Positions 56,579 to 64,000 of a stretch of DNA of 64,000 nucleotides are shown in pieces. Below the pieces are notes generated by a model. That model was not told the DNA's origin. It saw nothing but the letters and a program-made list of their open reading frames with translations, and ran no database searches. Every line of letters begins with the position of its first letter. Within the stretch, counting starts at the first letter, position 1. The stretch is from assembly GCF_000588875.1 (NCBI RefSeq), contig NZ_JEMV01000002.1, positions 1-64,000 of the forward strand, in the 5' to 3' direction. The DNA is from Sphingobium sp. Ant17 (lineage in GTDB: Bacteria > Pseudomonadota > Alphaproteobacteria > Sphingomonadales > Sphingomonadaceae). The position numbers were made by a program, and so were the translations under genes.

Positions 56579-58153
56579 ATGAGTGCCTCTTTCGTAGCGA
56601 AGACCATCTCGCCATCGGGCGGGCGGCTTGGCTTTTTGCTCGCAATGCTGGTCATATCTTGGTTCGCCGGCCTCGCGCTGGCGTCACCCTTCGACCATGA
56701 TGAAAGCCAATATGTGGCGGGCGCCCTGTTCAGCACGAAAATGCTGATCTTTCGCGATTTTCTCTATCTGCAACCGCCGCTTCACGCCTGGGCCTATGCG
56801 CCGGTCGCCTGGGCCTTCCCAACGACGATGGTCATCGCGATGCGGCTGGTGACCGCCATGACCGCGCTTGGTACGCTTGCGGCGCTATGGGCGGCCCAGC
56901 GGCGGGCGGGCGTTTCGCGAAACAGCGCAACCATCGCCACGCTGCTGATCGCCGCGACAGCCGCCTTTCAGTTCACCGCCAGCGTCGTGCGCAACGACAT
57001 GCTGCCGACCCTATTGTCCTCGCTCGCGCTGTTGCTGGTCATGGCCGCCTTGCGACGCGACAGGCTGCTGTATTGGCTGGGCGCTGGCCTGTTGTTCGGG
57101 CTGGCTATTGCGACCAAGCTCAACTTCGCGCCACTGGGGCTGGCGGTGGGGCTGTTCGCGATTGCCAACCGAGGTCGGTGCGGACTGCGCGCTGCCATGA
57201 TGCTGGCGGCGGGCGCGCTGATTGGTACGTTGCCCATGCTGGCGATCGGGGCAGCTGCGCCAGAGGCGTTCGTCTATGGGGTGCTGCAATATGGCGCGGT
57301 GGCACCCCATGCCTGGTATGCCGCGAACGGCGCGGGCGATGAATTGTCGTTGCTGGAAAAACTCGCCGACCTGCTCAAATATCTGGTGCGGGGACCGGCG
57401 CTGATGGCGCTGCTGCTGGTTGCGCTTTATGGCTTTGCAAACCGTCGACGCCCCCCATCGCCAGAGCGCAAGCTGCCAGAACACAGGTTGATAGTCTGGA
57501 TGATAGTCGGCGCATTGATCGGCGCAGCCTTACCGACCCCGACCCAGGTCCAGTATCTCATGCCCCTGTTGGTGCCGCTGGCATTGGCGCTGGGCTATCT
57601 GCTCGACGATGCGCACCGCTGGTCACCTACCTGGCGATACGCGCTGCTTGGACTGCTCGGCTTGGCAGCAATCCCGGGCTTGTGGGGCGCAGCCCGCGAC
57701 ATGACCGTCATGCTGCGCGACGGGTCCGCTGTGATCGCCGCGACGCGCGATGCGCGCTGGGCGGGCGATCGAGTGCGGGCCATGACCGGCGATGATGAGG
57801 TTCTGACTCTCTCTCCACATATGGTGGCCGACAGCGGCCTGACGATCGACCCGCGTCTGGCCACCGGGCCGTTCGTCTATCGCACCGGTTGGACGCTTGC
57901 CCCGGATCGCGCGCGCCTGCTCCATACGCTCACCCCCGCCACGCTCCCTGACCTCAACCGCGACCGGCCCGATGCGATCCTCGTGGGTTATGAAGCGGGC
58001 ACTCGCAACCTGCCGCTTCGACCAGACGATATGCTGACGGCCTATGCGGTGCGGAATGGCTATCGCATGCTGACCATGCCTGACGGGATCGGGCGGCTTT
58101 TTGTTTGGACAAATCTAAGATCAGACCACGATCAGCGTCTTGAACATCCTTAA
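56579..58153 (+). CDS. GT-C-like integral membrane protein
   Basis: 524 residues with at least ten predicted membrane helices. The first loop contains SPFDHDESQYVAGA, the DxD/E-type motif typical of GT-C glycosyltransferases that use polyprenyl-phosphate sugars (PMT/ArnT class). The C-terminal ~150 residues are a soluble domain. No named family is certain. Divergent from secA; gene lies between secA and the argJ genes. Could glycosylate an envelope component. Confidence 0.75.
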   Translation: MSASFVAKTISPSGGRLGFLLAMLVISWFAGLALASPFDHDESQYVAGALFSTKMLIFRDFLYLQPPLHAWAYAPVAWAFPTTMVIAMRLVTAMTALGTLAALWAAQRRAGVSRNSATIATLLIAATAAFQFTASVVRNDMLPTLLSSLALLLVMAALRRDRLLYWLGAGLLFGLAIATKLNFAPLGLAVGLFAIANRGRCGLRAAMMLAAGALIGTLPMLAIGAAAPEAFVYGVLQYGAVAPHAWYAANGAGDELSLLEKLADLLKYLVRGPALMALLLVALYGFANRRRPPSPERKLPEHRLIVWMIVGALIGAALPTPTQVQYLMPLLVPLALALGYLLDDAHRWSPTWRYALLGLLGLAAIPGLWGAARDMTVMLRDGSAVIAATRDARWAGDRVRAMTGDDEVLTLSPHMVADSGLTIDPRLATGPFVYRTGWTLAPDRARLLHTLTPATLPDLNRDRPDAILVGYEAGTRNLPLRPDDMLTAYAVRNGYRMLTMPDGIGRLFVWTNLRSDHDQRLEHP

Positions 58154-58169
58154 GATATGAGCATAAAAA

Positions 58170-58814
58170 TCAGCGCGGCGTAATCTTCGTTTCAGTCACC
58201 GTTTCAACATGCGCTTTGACCGGATTACCGTCTGCATCCAGAATTGGACTGGGGCGATTTCGCTTCATCATAACCTCGCACGGATTGACTGACCGCGATA
58301 GCGCGGCGACAAATGTTGCATTCCCTACATTGTCCATAACCTTGCAGTTTTCTGTTACACCATTTTCATCGACATCAAAGGATAGGTGAAGACGCTTTGG
58401 ATAATCCGCTAAGCGCAACGCGTGATTTTGCGGAATTCTCCAAGTAACACGACCGTTATAACTGCCTGGGATTGGAATATTTTCCTTATTGAGTGCCGTT
58501 TTGAAACGCGCACGCTCTTTGATCACAGTGCATGTCGTTTCGTCGAGGATGTCTGAACCGCTACTGCTAGTTATGATGCAATTTACGACACGCCCATCAA
58601 CTCCGACTTCGAGCTGGAAGCCGACTCTACCCTCCGTGCCGTCAAGATTGGCAGCGACAGGATAATCCTGATCGGTCAACCAGCTTCCAGGACTTCCCAA
58701 GGGCTCTGGCTTCGTCGCATCAACAACTGGCTCACGGGCGGTGGCGGGTGATACCATAGGCAAGAGCAACAACAAGCCTAGGCCCCAGACATAACTACGC
58801 CAAAATTCCCTCAT
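58170..58814 (-). CDS. Periplasmic protein with tandem TonB C-terminal-like domains
   Basis: 214 residues. Signal peptide MREFWRSYVWGLGLLLLLPMVSPATA, then two similar halves: PVAANLDGTEGRVGFQLEVGVDGRVVNCIITSSSGSDILDETTC and RLHLSFDVDENGVTENCKVMDNVGNATFVAALSRSVNPC. Each has the beta-strand plus VDxxG(R/V)VxxC pattern of TonB_C domains. There is no proline-rich spanner, so it is not a normal TonB. The gene is noticeably richer in A+T than neighbours, hinting at horizontal origin. Partner unknown. Confidence 0.72.
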   Translation of the reverse strand: MREFWRSYVWGLGLLLLLPMVSPATAREPVVDATKPEPLGSPGSWLTDQDYPVAANLDGTEGRVGFQLEVGVDGRVVNCIITSSSGSDILDETTCTVIKERARFKTALNKENIPIPGSYNGRVTWRIPQNHALRLADYPKRLHLSFDVDENGVTENCKVMDNVGNATFVAALSRSVNPCEVMMKRNRPSPILDADGNPVKAHVETVTETKITPR

Positions 58815-58895
58815 TACGATCTCCGCGAAAAACATGTTTGTTCAGTGAGAGGGTCTGCCTAAAGAAGCACCGTTCCACAATATAGCGAGACAAAA

Positions 58896-60119
58896 ATGCA
58901 GCCCTCCCCGCTCGCCCCCGCCCACTTCCCCACGCTGCCGCCGATCGCAGGCGTGACGCTGCGCGTGGCGCAGGCGCGTTACAAGAATTGGGACCGCTGC
59001 GACCTGACCTATATCGAGCTGGATGCGGGCACGGCGGCCGCGGGCGTGACGACTCAAAGCAAATGCCCCTCGCCCGAAGTCGAATGGTGCCGTGACGCCA
59101 TCCCACTGGGGTCGGCGCGGGCGCTGGTGGTCAATGCGGGCAATGCCAATGCCTTTACCGGACATCGTGGCCGCGCAGCGGTGGAAGCGATCGCGGCCAA
59201 GGTCGCCAACCATCTGGGCTGCCTGCCTTCCGACGTGCTGATTTCCTCGACCGGGGTGATTGGCGTGCCCCTGCCGATCGACAAGGCCGAAGCGGGCCTC
59301 GAAGCGGCATTCGTCGCTACACCCTGCGATTGGGAGGCGGCAGCTAGGACGATCGGCACGACAGACACCTATGCGAAGGGTGCCCATGCCTCCGCCATGA
59401 TCGGCGACACGCGCATAGAGTTGGTCGGCATCGTCAAGGGATCAGGTATGATCGCGCCCGATATGGCAACGATGCTGGGCTATATCTTCACCGACGCGGC
59501 GATCGATCCAACGCTGCTTCAACAGATGCTGTCGGCGGCTAACAAGCGGACCTTCTCCTGCATCACCGTCGATAGCGATACCTCGACCAGCGACACGGTG
59601 CTGGCCTTTGCCACCGGCAAGGCGGGCAATACGCCGATGACCAGCATGGACGATGCGGGGGCGGACGCCTTCCACGCCGCGCTGTCGGACATTTGCCGCC
59701 AGCTCGCGCATCTGGTGGTGCGCGACGGCGAAGGTGCGACCAAATTCGTCGAGATCAGCGTCGAGGGTGCAACGAGTGACGAGAGCGCCCATCGCATCGG
59801 CCTGTCGATCGCCAATTCGCCGCTGGTGAAGACCGCGCTGGCGGGCGAGGACGCCAATTGGGGGCGCGTTGTCATGGCCATCGGCAAGGCGGGCGAACCG
59901 GCCGATCGCGACCTGCTCTCCATCCGCTTTGGCACGACGCAGGTGGCAACCGGCGGCCTGGCGGTCGAAGGCTATGACGAAGCGCCGGTGGCCGCGCACC
60001 TTAAAGGGCAGGACATCGAGATCGGCGTCGATCTGGGCCTGGGCGAGGGGCGCGCGACGATATGGACCTGCGACCTGACGCACGGCTATATCGCGATCAA
60101 CGCGGATTATCGCAGCTGA
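58896..60119 (+). CDS. argJ: Ornithine/glutamate N-acetyltransferase ArgJ
   Basis: 407 residues. Bifunctional arginine-pathway enzyme that moves acetyl from N-acetylornithine to glutamate. VNAGNANAFTG, SSTGVIGVPL and the self-cleavage motif MIAPDMATMLGYIFTD (cut between Ala and Thr to make the active N-terminal Thr) are intact, and the second chain ends with HGYIAINADYRS. Whether it also does de novo acetylation from acetyl-CoA cannot be told from sequence. Stop shares a base with the phosphatase start. Confidence 0.96.
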   Translation: MQPSPLAPAHFPTLPPIAGVTLRVAQARYKNWDRCDLTYIELDAGTAAAGVTTQSKCPSPEVEWCRDAIPLGSARALVVNAGNANAFTGHRGRAAVEAIAAKVANHLGCLPSDVLISSTGVIGVPLPIDKAEAGLEAAFVATPCDWEAAARTIGTTDTYAKGAHASAMIGDTRIELVGIVKGSGMIAPDMATMLGYIFTDAAIDPTLLQQMLSAANKRTFSCITVDSDTSTSDTVLAFATGKAGNTPMTSMDDAGADAFHAALSDICRQLAHLVVRDGEGATKFVEISVEGATSDESAHRIGLSIANSPLVKTALAGEDANWGRVVMAIGKAGEPADRDLLSIRFGTTQVATGGLAVEGYDEAPVAAHLKGQDIEIGVDLGLGEGRATIWTCDLTHGYIAINADYRS

Positions 60120-60916
60120 TGCGGCTCGATCTGCACATTCCCGTCGTCGATCTGATGCGTGAAGTCGCGCGCGACATCGTCATGCCGCGCTACCAGAATC
60201 TGGCGCGTCATGAGATCAGCGAGAAAGCCGCAAACGACTTCGTCACCATCGCCGACAAGGAAAGCGAGATCCGCCTGGCCGAAGGGCTGAGTGCGATCCT
60301 GCCCGAAGCCGGGGTCATCGGCGAAGAAGCCTGTGCGGCCGATCCGACGATCCTCGATCGAGCCGGCGAAGGGCTGAATTGGATCATCGACCCGATCGAC
60401 GGCACCGGCAATTTCGCGGCGGGCAATCCACCCTTCGGCATCATGATCGCGCTGGCCGATGGCGGCGTGACGCTGGCGGGATGGATCCTTGATCCCCTTA
60501 CGGGCCGCATGTGCCACGCCATGCTGGGCGGAGGCAGCCATATCGACGGAGAGCAAGTGCAGGCGCGCGAGAGCGGCGGCGACCTGCCGATCGCGGCGCT
60601 GGCGGTCTATTTCATGACGCCGGAGGAACGGGCGGACATTCAGCAGCGGTCGCAGGACCATTTCGCCCTGGTGGACATTCCCCGCTGCGCCGCCGAACAA
60701 TATCCCCGGCTGGTGCTGGGGCAGAATGACGTGTCGGTGTTCGCGCGCACCTTGCCCTGGGACCATGCGGCCGGCACCTTGTTCCTGAACGAGGCGGGCG
60801 GTTGCTGCCAGCGGCTCGACGGGTCACCCTACCAGGTCGGCGATACGCGCCGGGGGCTGCTGGGCGCGTCCTCGCCGCGCTTGTGGGACAGGGCAGCGGA
60901 CATATTGTTCCGCTAA
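60119..60916 (+). CDS. Inositol-monophosphatase-family phosphatase
   Basis: 265 residues. VIGEEA, DPIDGTGNFAAGNPPF (DPIDGT metal motif) and WDHAAGTLFLNEAGG are the IMPase signatures. Family members hydrolyse inositol-1-phosphate, histidinol phosphate or 3'-phosphoadenosine 5'-phosphate; sphingomonad homologues near argJ are often annotated as histidinol-phosphatase. ATG overlaps the argJ TGA by one base. Gap of 22 bases to the convergent trxA. Confidence 0.9.
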   Translation: MRLDLHIPVVDLMREVARDIVMPRYQNLARHEISEKAANDFVTIADKESEIRLAEGLSAILPEAGVIGEEACAADPTILDRAGEGLNWIIDPIDGTGNFAAGNPPFGIMIALADGGVTLAGWILDPLTGRMCHAMLGGGSHIDGEQVQARESGGDLPIAALAVYFMTPEERADIQQRSQDHFALVDIPRCAAEQYPRLVLGQNDVSVFARTLPWDHAAGTLFLNEAGGCCQRLDGSPYQVGDTRRGLLGASSPRLWDRAADILFR

Positions 60917-60938
60917 CCCTGCCCCGCATGCGCCGATG

Positions 60939-61259
60939 TTACAGAACGCTTTCGAGCCAGCTCTTGAGCGCGCTCTTGGGCGCGGCACCAACCTTGGTCG
61001 CGGCGGCTTCGCCATTTTTGAACAGGATCATCGTCGGAATGCCGCGCACGCCATATTTGCCGGGCGCGTCGGGATTCTCGTCGATATTGACCTTGGCGAT
61101 CGTCACCTTGTCGCCCAGTTCTTCGGAGATTTCCTCCAGAGCGGGGCCGATCATCTTACAGGGGCCGCACCATTCGGCCCAGAAATCGACAAGCACGGGC
61201 TTGTCGGCGTCGATCACGTCCTGCTGAAAGCTGGCGTCGGTTACTGCCTTGGTGGCCAT
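60939..61259 (-). CDS. trxA: Thioredoxin
   Basis: 106 residues with active-site WCGPCK (Cys31, Cys34), cis-proline in [11 protein letters not shown], and buried Asp in VLVDFWAEW. General disulfide reductant in the cytoplasm. Follows addA on the same strand after 30 bases, likely co-transcribed. RBS AAGGAGAA before the ATG. Confidence 0.97.
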   Translation of the reverse strand: MATKAVTDASFQQDVIDADKPVLVDFWAEWCGPCKMIGPALEEISEELGDKVTIAKVNIDENPDAPGKYGVRGIPTMILFKNGEAAATKVGAAPKSALKSWLESVL

Positions 61260-61289
61260 GTCACTATTCTCCTTGCGTTGCTTGGCTAT

Positions 61290-64000
61290 CTAGGACGCCT
61301 GCCCGCCCGGCTCAACGGGCGGGAGCGGCAAATTCTCCTGCGCGGGCACAAAGCCGGGCTTGTGTGCGGCCAGCAGTTCGGACGGCAGGGTTATAAGACG
61401 CGGGGCGCTGGTATAGAGCAGCCCCGCCTCGATGGCCCGGTCGGGGAAGATGACTTGCAGCGCCGCGACATAGGCCGCCATCTGGCGGACATGCGCCATC
61501 GGCACCTCGGCCAGCGTCAGCGGCGCAACCCGCCCGGTCTTGAAATCGACGATCTGGACGCGATCCGCACCGACGCAAAGCCGGTCCACCGTGCCAGCAA
61601 TCACGGCTTCGCCCACCACCGCCGCGATGGGCGCTTCGGCCAACGCATCGGGACTGAACAGTCCGGCGAAATCGGGCGCTTCGATCACGCGCAAAGCCTG
61701 GTCGATCACCTCCTGGCGCAGCGCGGTGTCCTCTGCCCCCTGCTGGGCCAGCCAACGGTCGGCCGCGTCCCGGCGGCGATCGACCGGCACGGCGGGCAGC
61801 CGTTCGAACAGCGCATGAAGCCAGCGGCCGCGGTCGGCGGCCGCGCGCATCGCAGGGGTGGGCGGCGGATAGGGCTGGTCATCCTCCACCGCCGCCGATG
61901 GCGCGAGCGGACGTGGTGGACGCGCTTCGACCGGCGCGGGCTGGCGCAGCCATGATGGCTCGGCGACGCTATTGCGCGCCTCGGCCACGTCCATATCGGC
62001 CTTGGCGGTCGGGAGGTTCTCGGTCCCCCGCCAACGACGCATCTGTCCCCAGATCGGTGCCTCTTCCCACGGCGCACCGAGCGATTCCATCGCCGCCTCG
62101 ACCGCGCCATACCAGCTTTCAGGCTTCACCTGCCCCTTGGCCGCCGGACCCAGCGATCCCGCAACGACCAGCCGCTCCTCTGCCCGCGTCAGCGCGACAT
62201 AGAGCAGCCGCCAATGCTCCTGCCGCTCGACCCGCGCCGCCTCGTCGGCGAGGGCACCGATCGGCCCCTGCCGTTCGGGCTTACGCGGTGGCAGGATTGG
62301 CAGGCCGTTCCATTCCAGCCCGTCCATCCGGTTGCCCGCATCAGGATCAAGGCAGGCGTCGGCGAGAATGACGATGGGGGCCTGCAAGCCCTTGGCCCCA
62401 TGTACGGTCAGCAACCGCAACATGTCGCCCTGCCCCGCGGCATCACGCACAATCTCCACCTCGCCCCGATCGAACCAGTCGATGAAGCGCTGCAACGAAG
62501 GATGATCGTCATTTTCGAACGCCAGCGCGGCGTTCAGCAATTCCTCGATCGGATCGGCCGCTTCGGTGCCCAGTCGCCCGATCAGACGGCGACGGCCATC
62601 CATTGGCCCGGACAGGATCGCTTCGAGATAGCGGTAGGGCGTCGAAAAATCCGCCACCGCCAACAGGTCACGCAAGGGCTGGAGCAGGCCATCGTCCAGA
62701 GAACGGGTCAGGTGCCGCCACAATCCGCCGCGTCGCCCGATCAGCCGGGTCATGAGATCGTCCTGGCTCCAGCCGATCAAGGGCGACACCAGCAGCGCGG
62801 CGAGGTTGAGATCATCCTCCGGCTGCACCGCAAAGCGCAGCGCGGCGAGCAGGTCGCGCACGGCAAGCGGCGCATTGAGCCGCAGCCGGTCGATCCCCGC
62901 AACCGCGACCTTTTCCTCATAGAGGCGCGCGACGATCAGCCGCGCCAGTTCATTGCGGCGGCGCACCAAGATCATGATGTCGCCCGCGCGCACCGGACGC
63001 CCCCGGCTCTCCAGCATCAACCCATCGTCGATCCAGCTCTTGATCTGCCGCGCGATATTCTCGGCCAACTTGCGTTCCTGATCGGCGGCCCAATTTTCCT
63101 CGCCCTCGGCATCCTCGGTCAGACCCGCGATTACCGGCTTCCACAGTTGCACTTCGCCGGGGTGGAGATTGGCGCTGATGTGCCGCACATCGCCCGGTGC
63201 CAGCCCCAGACGCCCCGCGTCGAGGGTCGCGATGGTGCGGTCCACCACGTCCAGCACCGCAGGGGTAGAGCGGAAACTATGGTCCAGCGACAGATCATGG
63301 AGCCGGTGGCCCGACTGGTCGGCATCCCGCTGGAACAGAATTTGCGCGGCAGCGAAATTAGCGGGGCTGGTCCCCTGAAAGCCAAAGATCGCCTGTTTGA
63401 AATCGCCAACCGTGAAGATGGTGCGGATTTTTTCGCCGACTTCCCATTCACTTGCGAAAAACTCTTCGGCCAATGTGCGAACAATACGCCATTGGGCGGC
63501 GTTGGTGTCCTGCGCCTCATCCACCAAAATATGGTCGATCCGCTGGTCGAGTTTGTAGCGGATCCATTCGGCAATACCGTCCTGCTCCAGCAGGCGGGCG
63601 GCGCGGGCGATTAGATCCTCGAAATCCACGGCTCCCGCCAGCCGCTTACCTTCGGTATAGGCCATTGCATAGGCGCGCCCGGCATGAAGTCCTTGCGCCA
63701 GCAGCGCAGAGTAATCGGCGCGGGCCTTGGTCGCGAGCAGGCCGCCGCAAAGCGCGTACAGCCTTGCCGACAAGGCACCATAGCCATCGTCCGGCGGCAC
63801 CCACCCCTTGGCCTCGATCAGATCGCCATCGGTCTTGGCCCAGGCGCGATGCAGATCGGCCAGAGTGGCCGCGCGCGTGGCGGGATCGGCAGCGCGCCAG
63901 ACAGCGATCCGGTCACAACGTTCCAGCCCCCGCCCCTTGCCCCAGGCGACATTGGCGGCGACCAGCGCGGACAAGGTCCGCAGATCGAAGATATCATCGG
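61290..64000 (-). CDS. addA: Double-strand break repair helicase AddA (5' part beyond window)
   Basis: The C-terminal ~903 residues of AddA lie here; the N-terminus with Walker A is beyond position 64000. Visible are UvrD-type motifs HILVDEAQDTNAAQW and FTVGDFKQAIFGFQGTSPANF, DHSFRSTPAVL, LLTVHGAKGLQAPIVILADAC, ALTRAEERLVVAG, and the PD-(D/E)XK nuclease segment RVQIVDFKTGR. With AddB it resects double-strand breaks for RecA. Translated sequence continues in frame to the window edge (DDIFDLRTLSALVAAN), so the TTG at 63974 is internal. Confidence 0.95.
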   Translation of the reverse strand, partial: DDIFDLRTLSALVAANVAWGKGRGLERCDRIAVWRAADPATRAATLADLHRAWAKTDGDLIEAKGWVPPDDGYGALSARLYALCGGLLATKARADYSALLAQGLHAGRAYAMAYTEGKRLAGAVDFEDLIARAARLLEQDGIAEWIRYKLDQRIDHILVDEAQDTNAAQWRIVRTLAEEFFASEWEVGEKIRTIFTVGDFKQAIFGFQGTSPANFAAAQILFQRDADQSGHRLHDLSLDHSFRSTPAVLDVVDRTIATLDAGRLGLAPGDVRHISANLHPGEVQLWKPVIAGLTEDAEGEENWAADQERKLAENIARQIKSWIDDGLMLESRGRPVRAGDIMILVRRRNELARLIVARLYEEKVAVAGIDRLRLNAPLAVRDLLAALRFAVQPEDDLNLAALLVSPLIGWSQDDLMTRLIGRRGGLWRHLTRSLDDGLLQPLRDLLAVADFSTPYRYLEAILSGPMDGRRRLIGRLGTEAADPIEELLNAALAFENDDHPSLQRFIDWFDRGEVEIVRDAAGQGDMLRLLTVHGAKGLQAPIVILADACLDPDAGNRMDGLEWNGLPILPPRKPERQGPIGALADEAARVERQEHWRLLYVALTRAEERLVVAGSLGPAAKGQVKPESWYGAVEAAMESLGAPWEEAPIWGQMRRWRGTENLPTAKADMDVAEARNSVAEPSWLRQPAPVEARPPRPLAPSAAVEDDQPYPPPTPAMRAAADRGRWLHALFERLPAVPVDRRRDAADRWLAQQGAEDTALRQEVIDQALRVIEAPDFAGLFSPDALAEAPIAAVVGEAVIAGTVDRLCVGADRVQIVDFKTGRVAPLTLAEVPMAHVRQMAAYVAALQVIFPDRAIEAGLLYTSAPRLITLPSELLAAHKPGFVPAQENLPLPPVEPGGQAS

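Noticed and set aside
63974..64000. TTG at 63974 as the start of AddA
   Set aside because: The frame continues upstream to the window edge with typical AddA residues and the Walker A motif is still missing.

Overview
The window looks like chromosomal DNA of a sphingomonad alphaproteobacterium, most likely Sphingobium or a close relative. The evidence is the high G+C coding bias, a CcrM-type methyltransferase, long TonB-linked uptake genes, a full valine catabolic set, and the dispersed palindromes typical of this family. The genus is an inference from protein style, not a database result. There are no rRNA genes, CRISPR arrays, prophage or classical insertion sequences. One tRNA (Lys, UUU) is present.

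Layout. 0-3 kb (minus): glmM, a DUF1272 protein, thiD, rnhB. 3-8 kb: an AGCS amino-acid symporter, CsbD, and a large DUF3857/transglutaminase/TPR protein. 8-14 kb (mostly minus): rplM-rpsI, ccrM-folP, a lone ArsR regulator, fabD-fabG. 14-19 kb (plus): a complete MacAB-type tripartite efflux operon. 19-23.5 kb: RcnB-like protein, BLUF photoreceptor, GntP permease, rpsF-rpsR-rplI. 23.6-30.7 kb: PHB-depolymerase-like esterase, two coupled small unknowns, DUF808, MATE, an uncharacterised 106-aa protein, ABC-2 exporter, PmtA-like methyltransferase. 30.7-37.1 kb: LysR regulator and valine catabolism genes (mmsA, acyl-CoA dehydrogenase, 3-hydroxyisobutyryl-CoA hydrolase, mmsB), interrupted by palindromic repeats, one pair of which brackets a GIY-YIG nuclease gene. 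37.1-43.3 kb (minus): TonB receptor plus secreted M19 dipeptidase, enoyl-CoA hydratase, folE plus a pteridine-reductase-like SDR. 43.4-49.3 kb: nucleotidyltransferase, MFS transporter, fadA-fadB. 49.4-53.5 kb: galE, YbaK-like deacylase, pgl, uracil-DNA glycosylase, folK, tRNA-Lys, PilZ protein. 53.6-64 kb: secA, a GT-C-like membrane protein, an A+T-richer TonB-domain protein, argJ, an IMPase-family phosphatase, trxA and addA (cut by the window end).

Two things stand out. First, at least nine genes, several normally essential (ccrM, fabD, secA), each carry one or two single-base frameshifts while the protein on both sides of the break is fully conserved. Almost all are one-base losses. This pattern points to residual sequencing or assembly indels rather than gene decay, so those genes are listed as frameshifted but are probably intact in the organism. 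Second, a family of hairpins (CGTC head, 8-bp stem, GAA-N loop) occurs as inverted pairs at three sites around the valine genes. At one site the pair tightly encloses a single-domain GIY-YIG nuclease gene, so that the coding sequence fills almost all the space between 34-bp terminal inverted repeats. This resembles a REP/REPIN-plus-nuclease arrangement and is the best candidate here for an undescribed mobile or domesticated system. No genes-free stretch exceeds about 300 bases; the larger gaps hold the repeats, hairpins and operators listed below.
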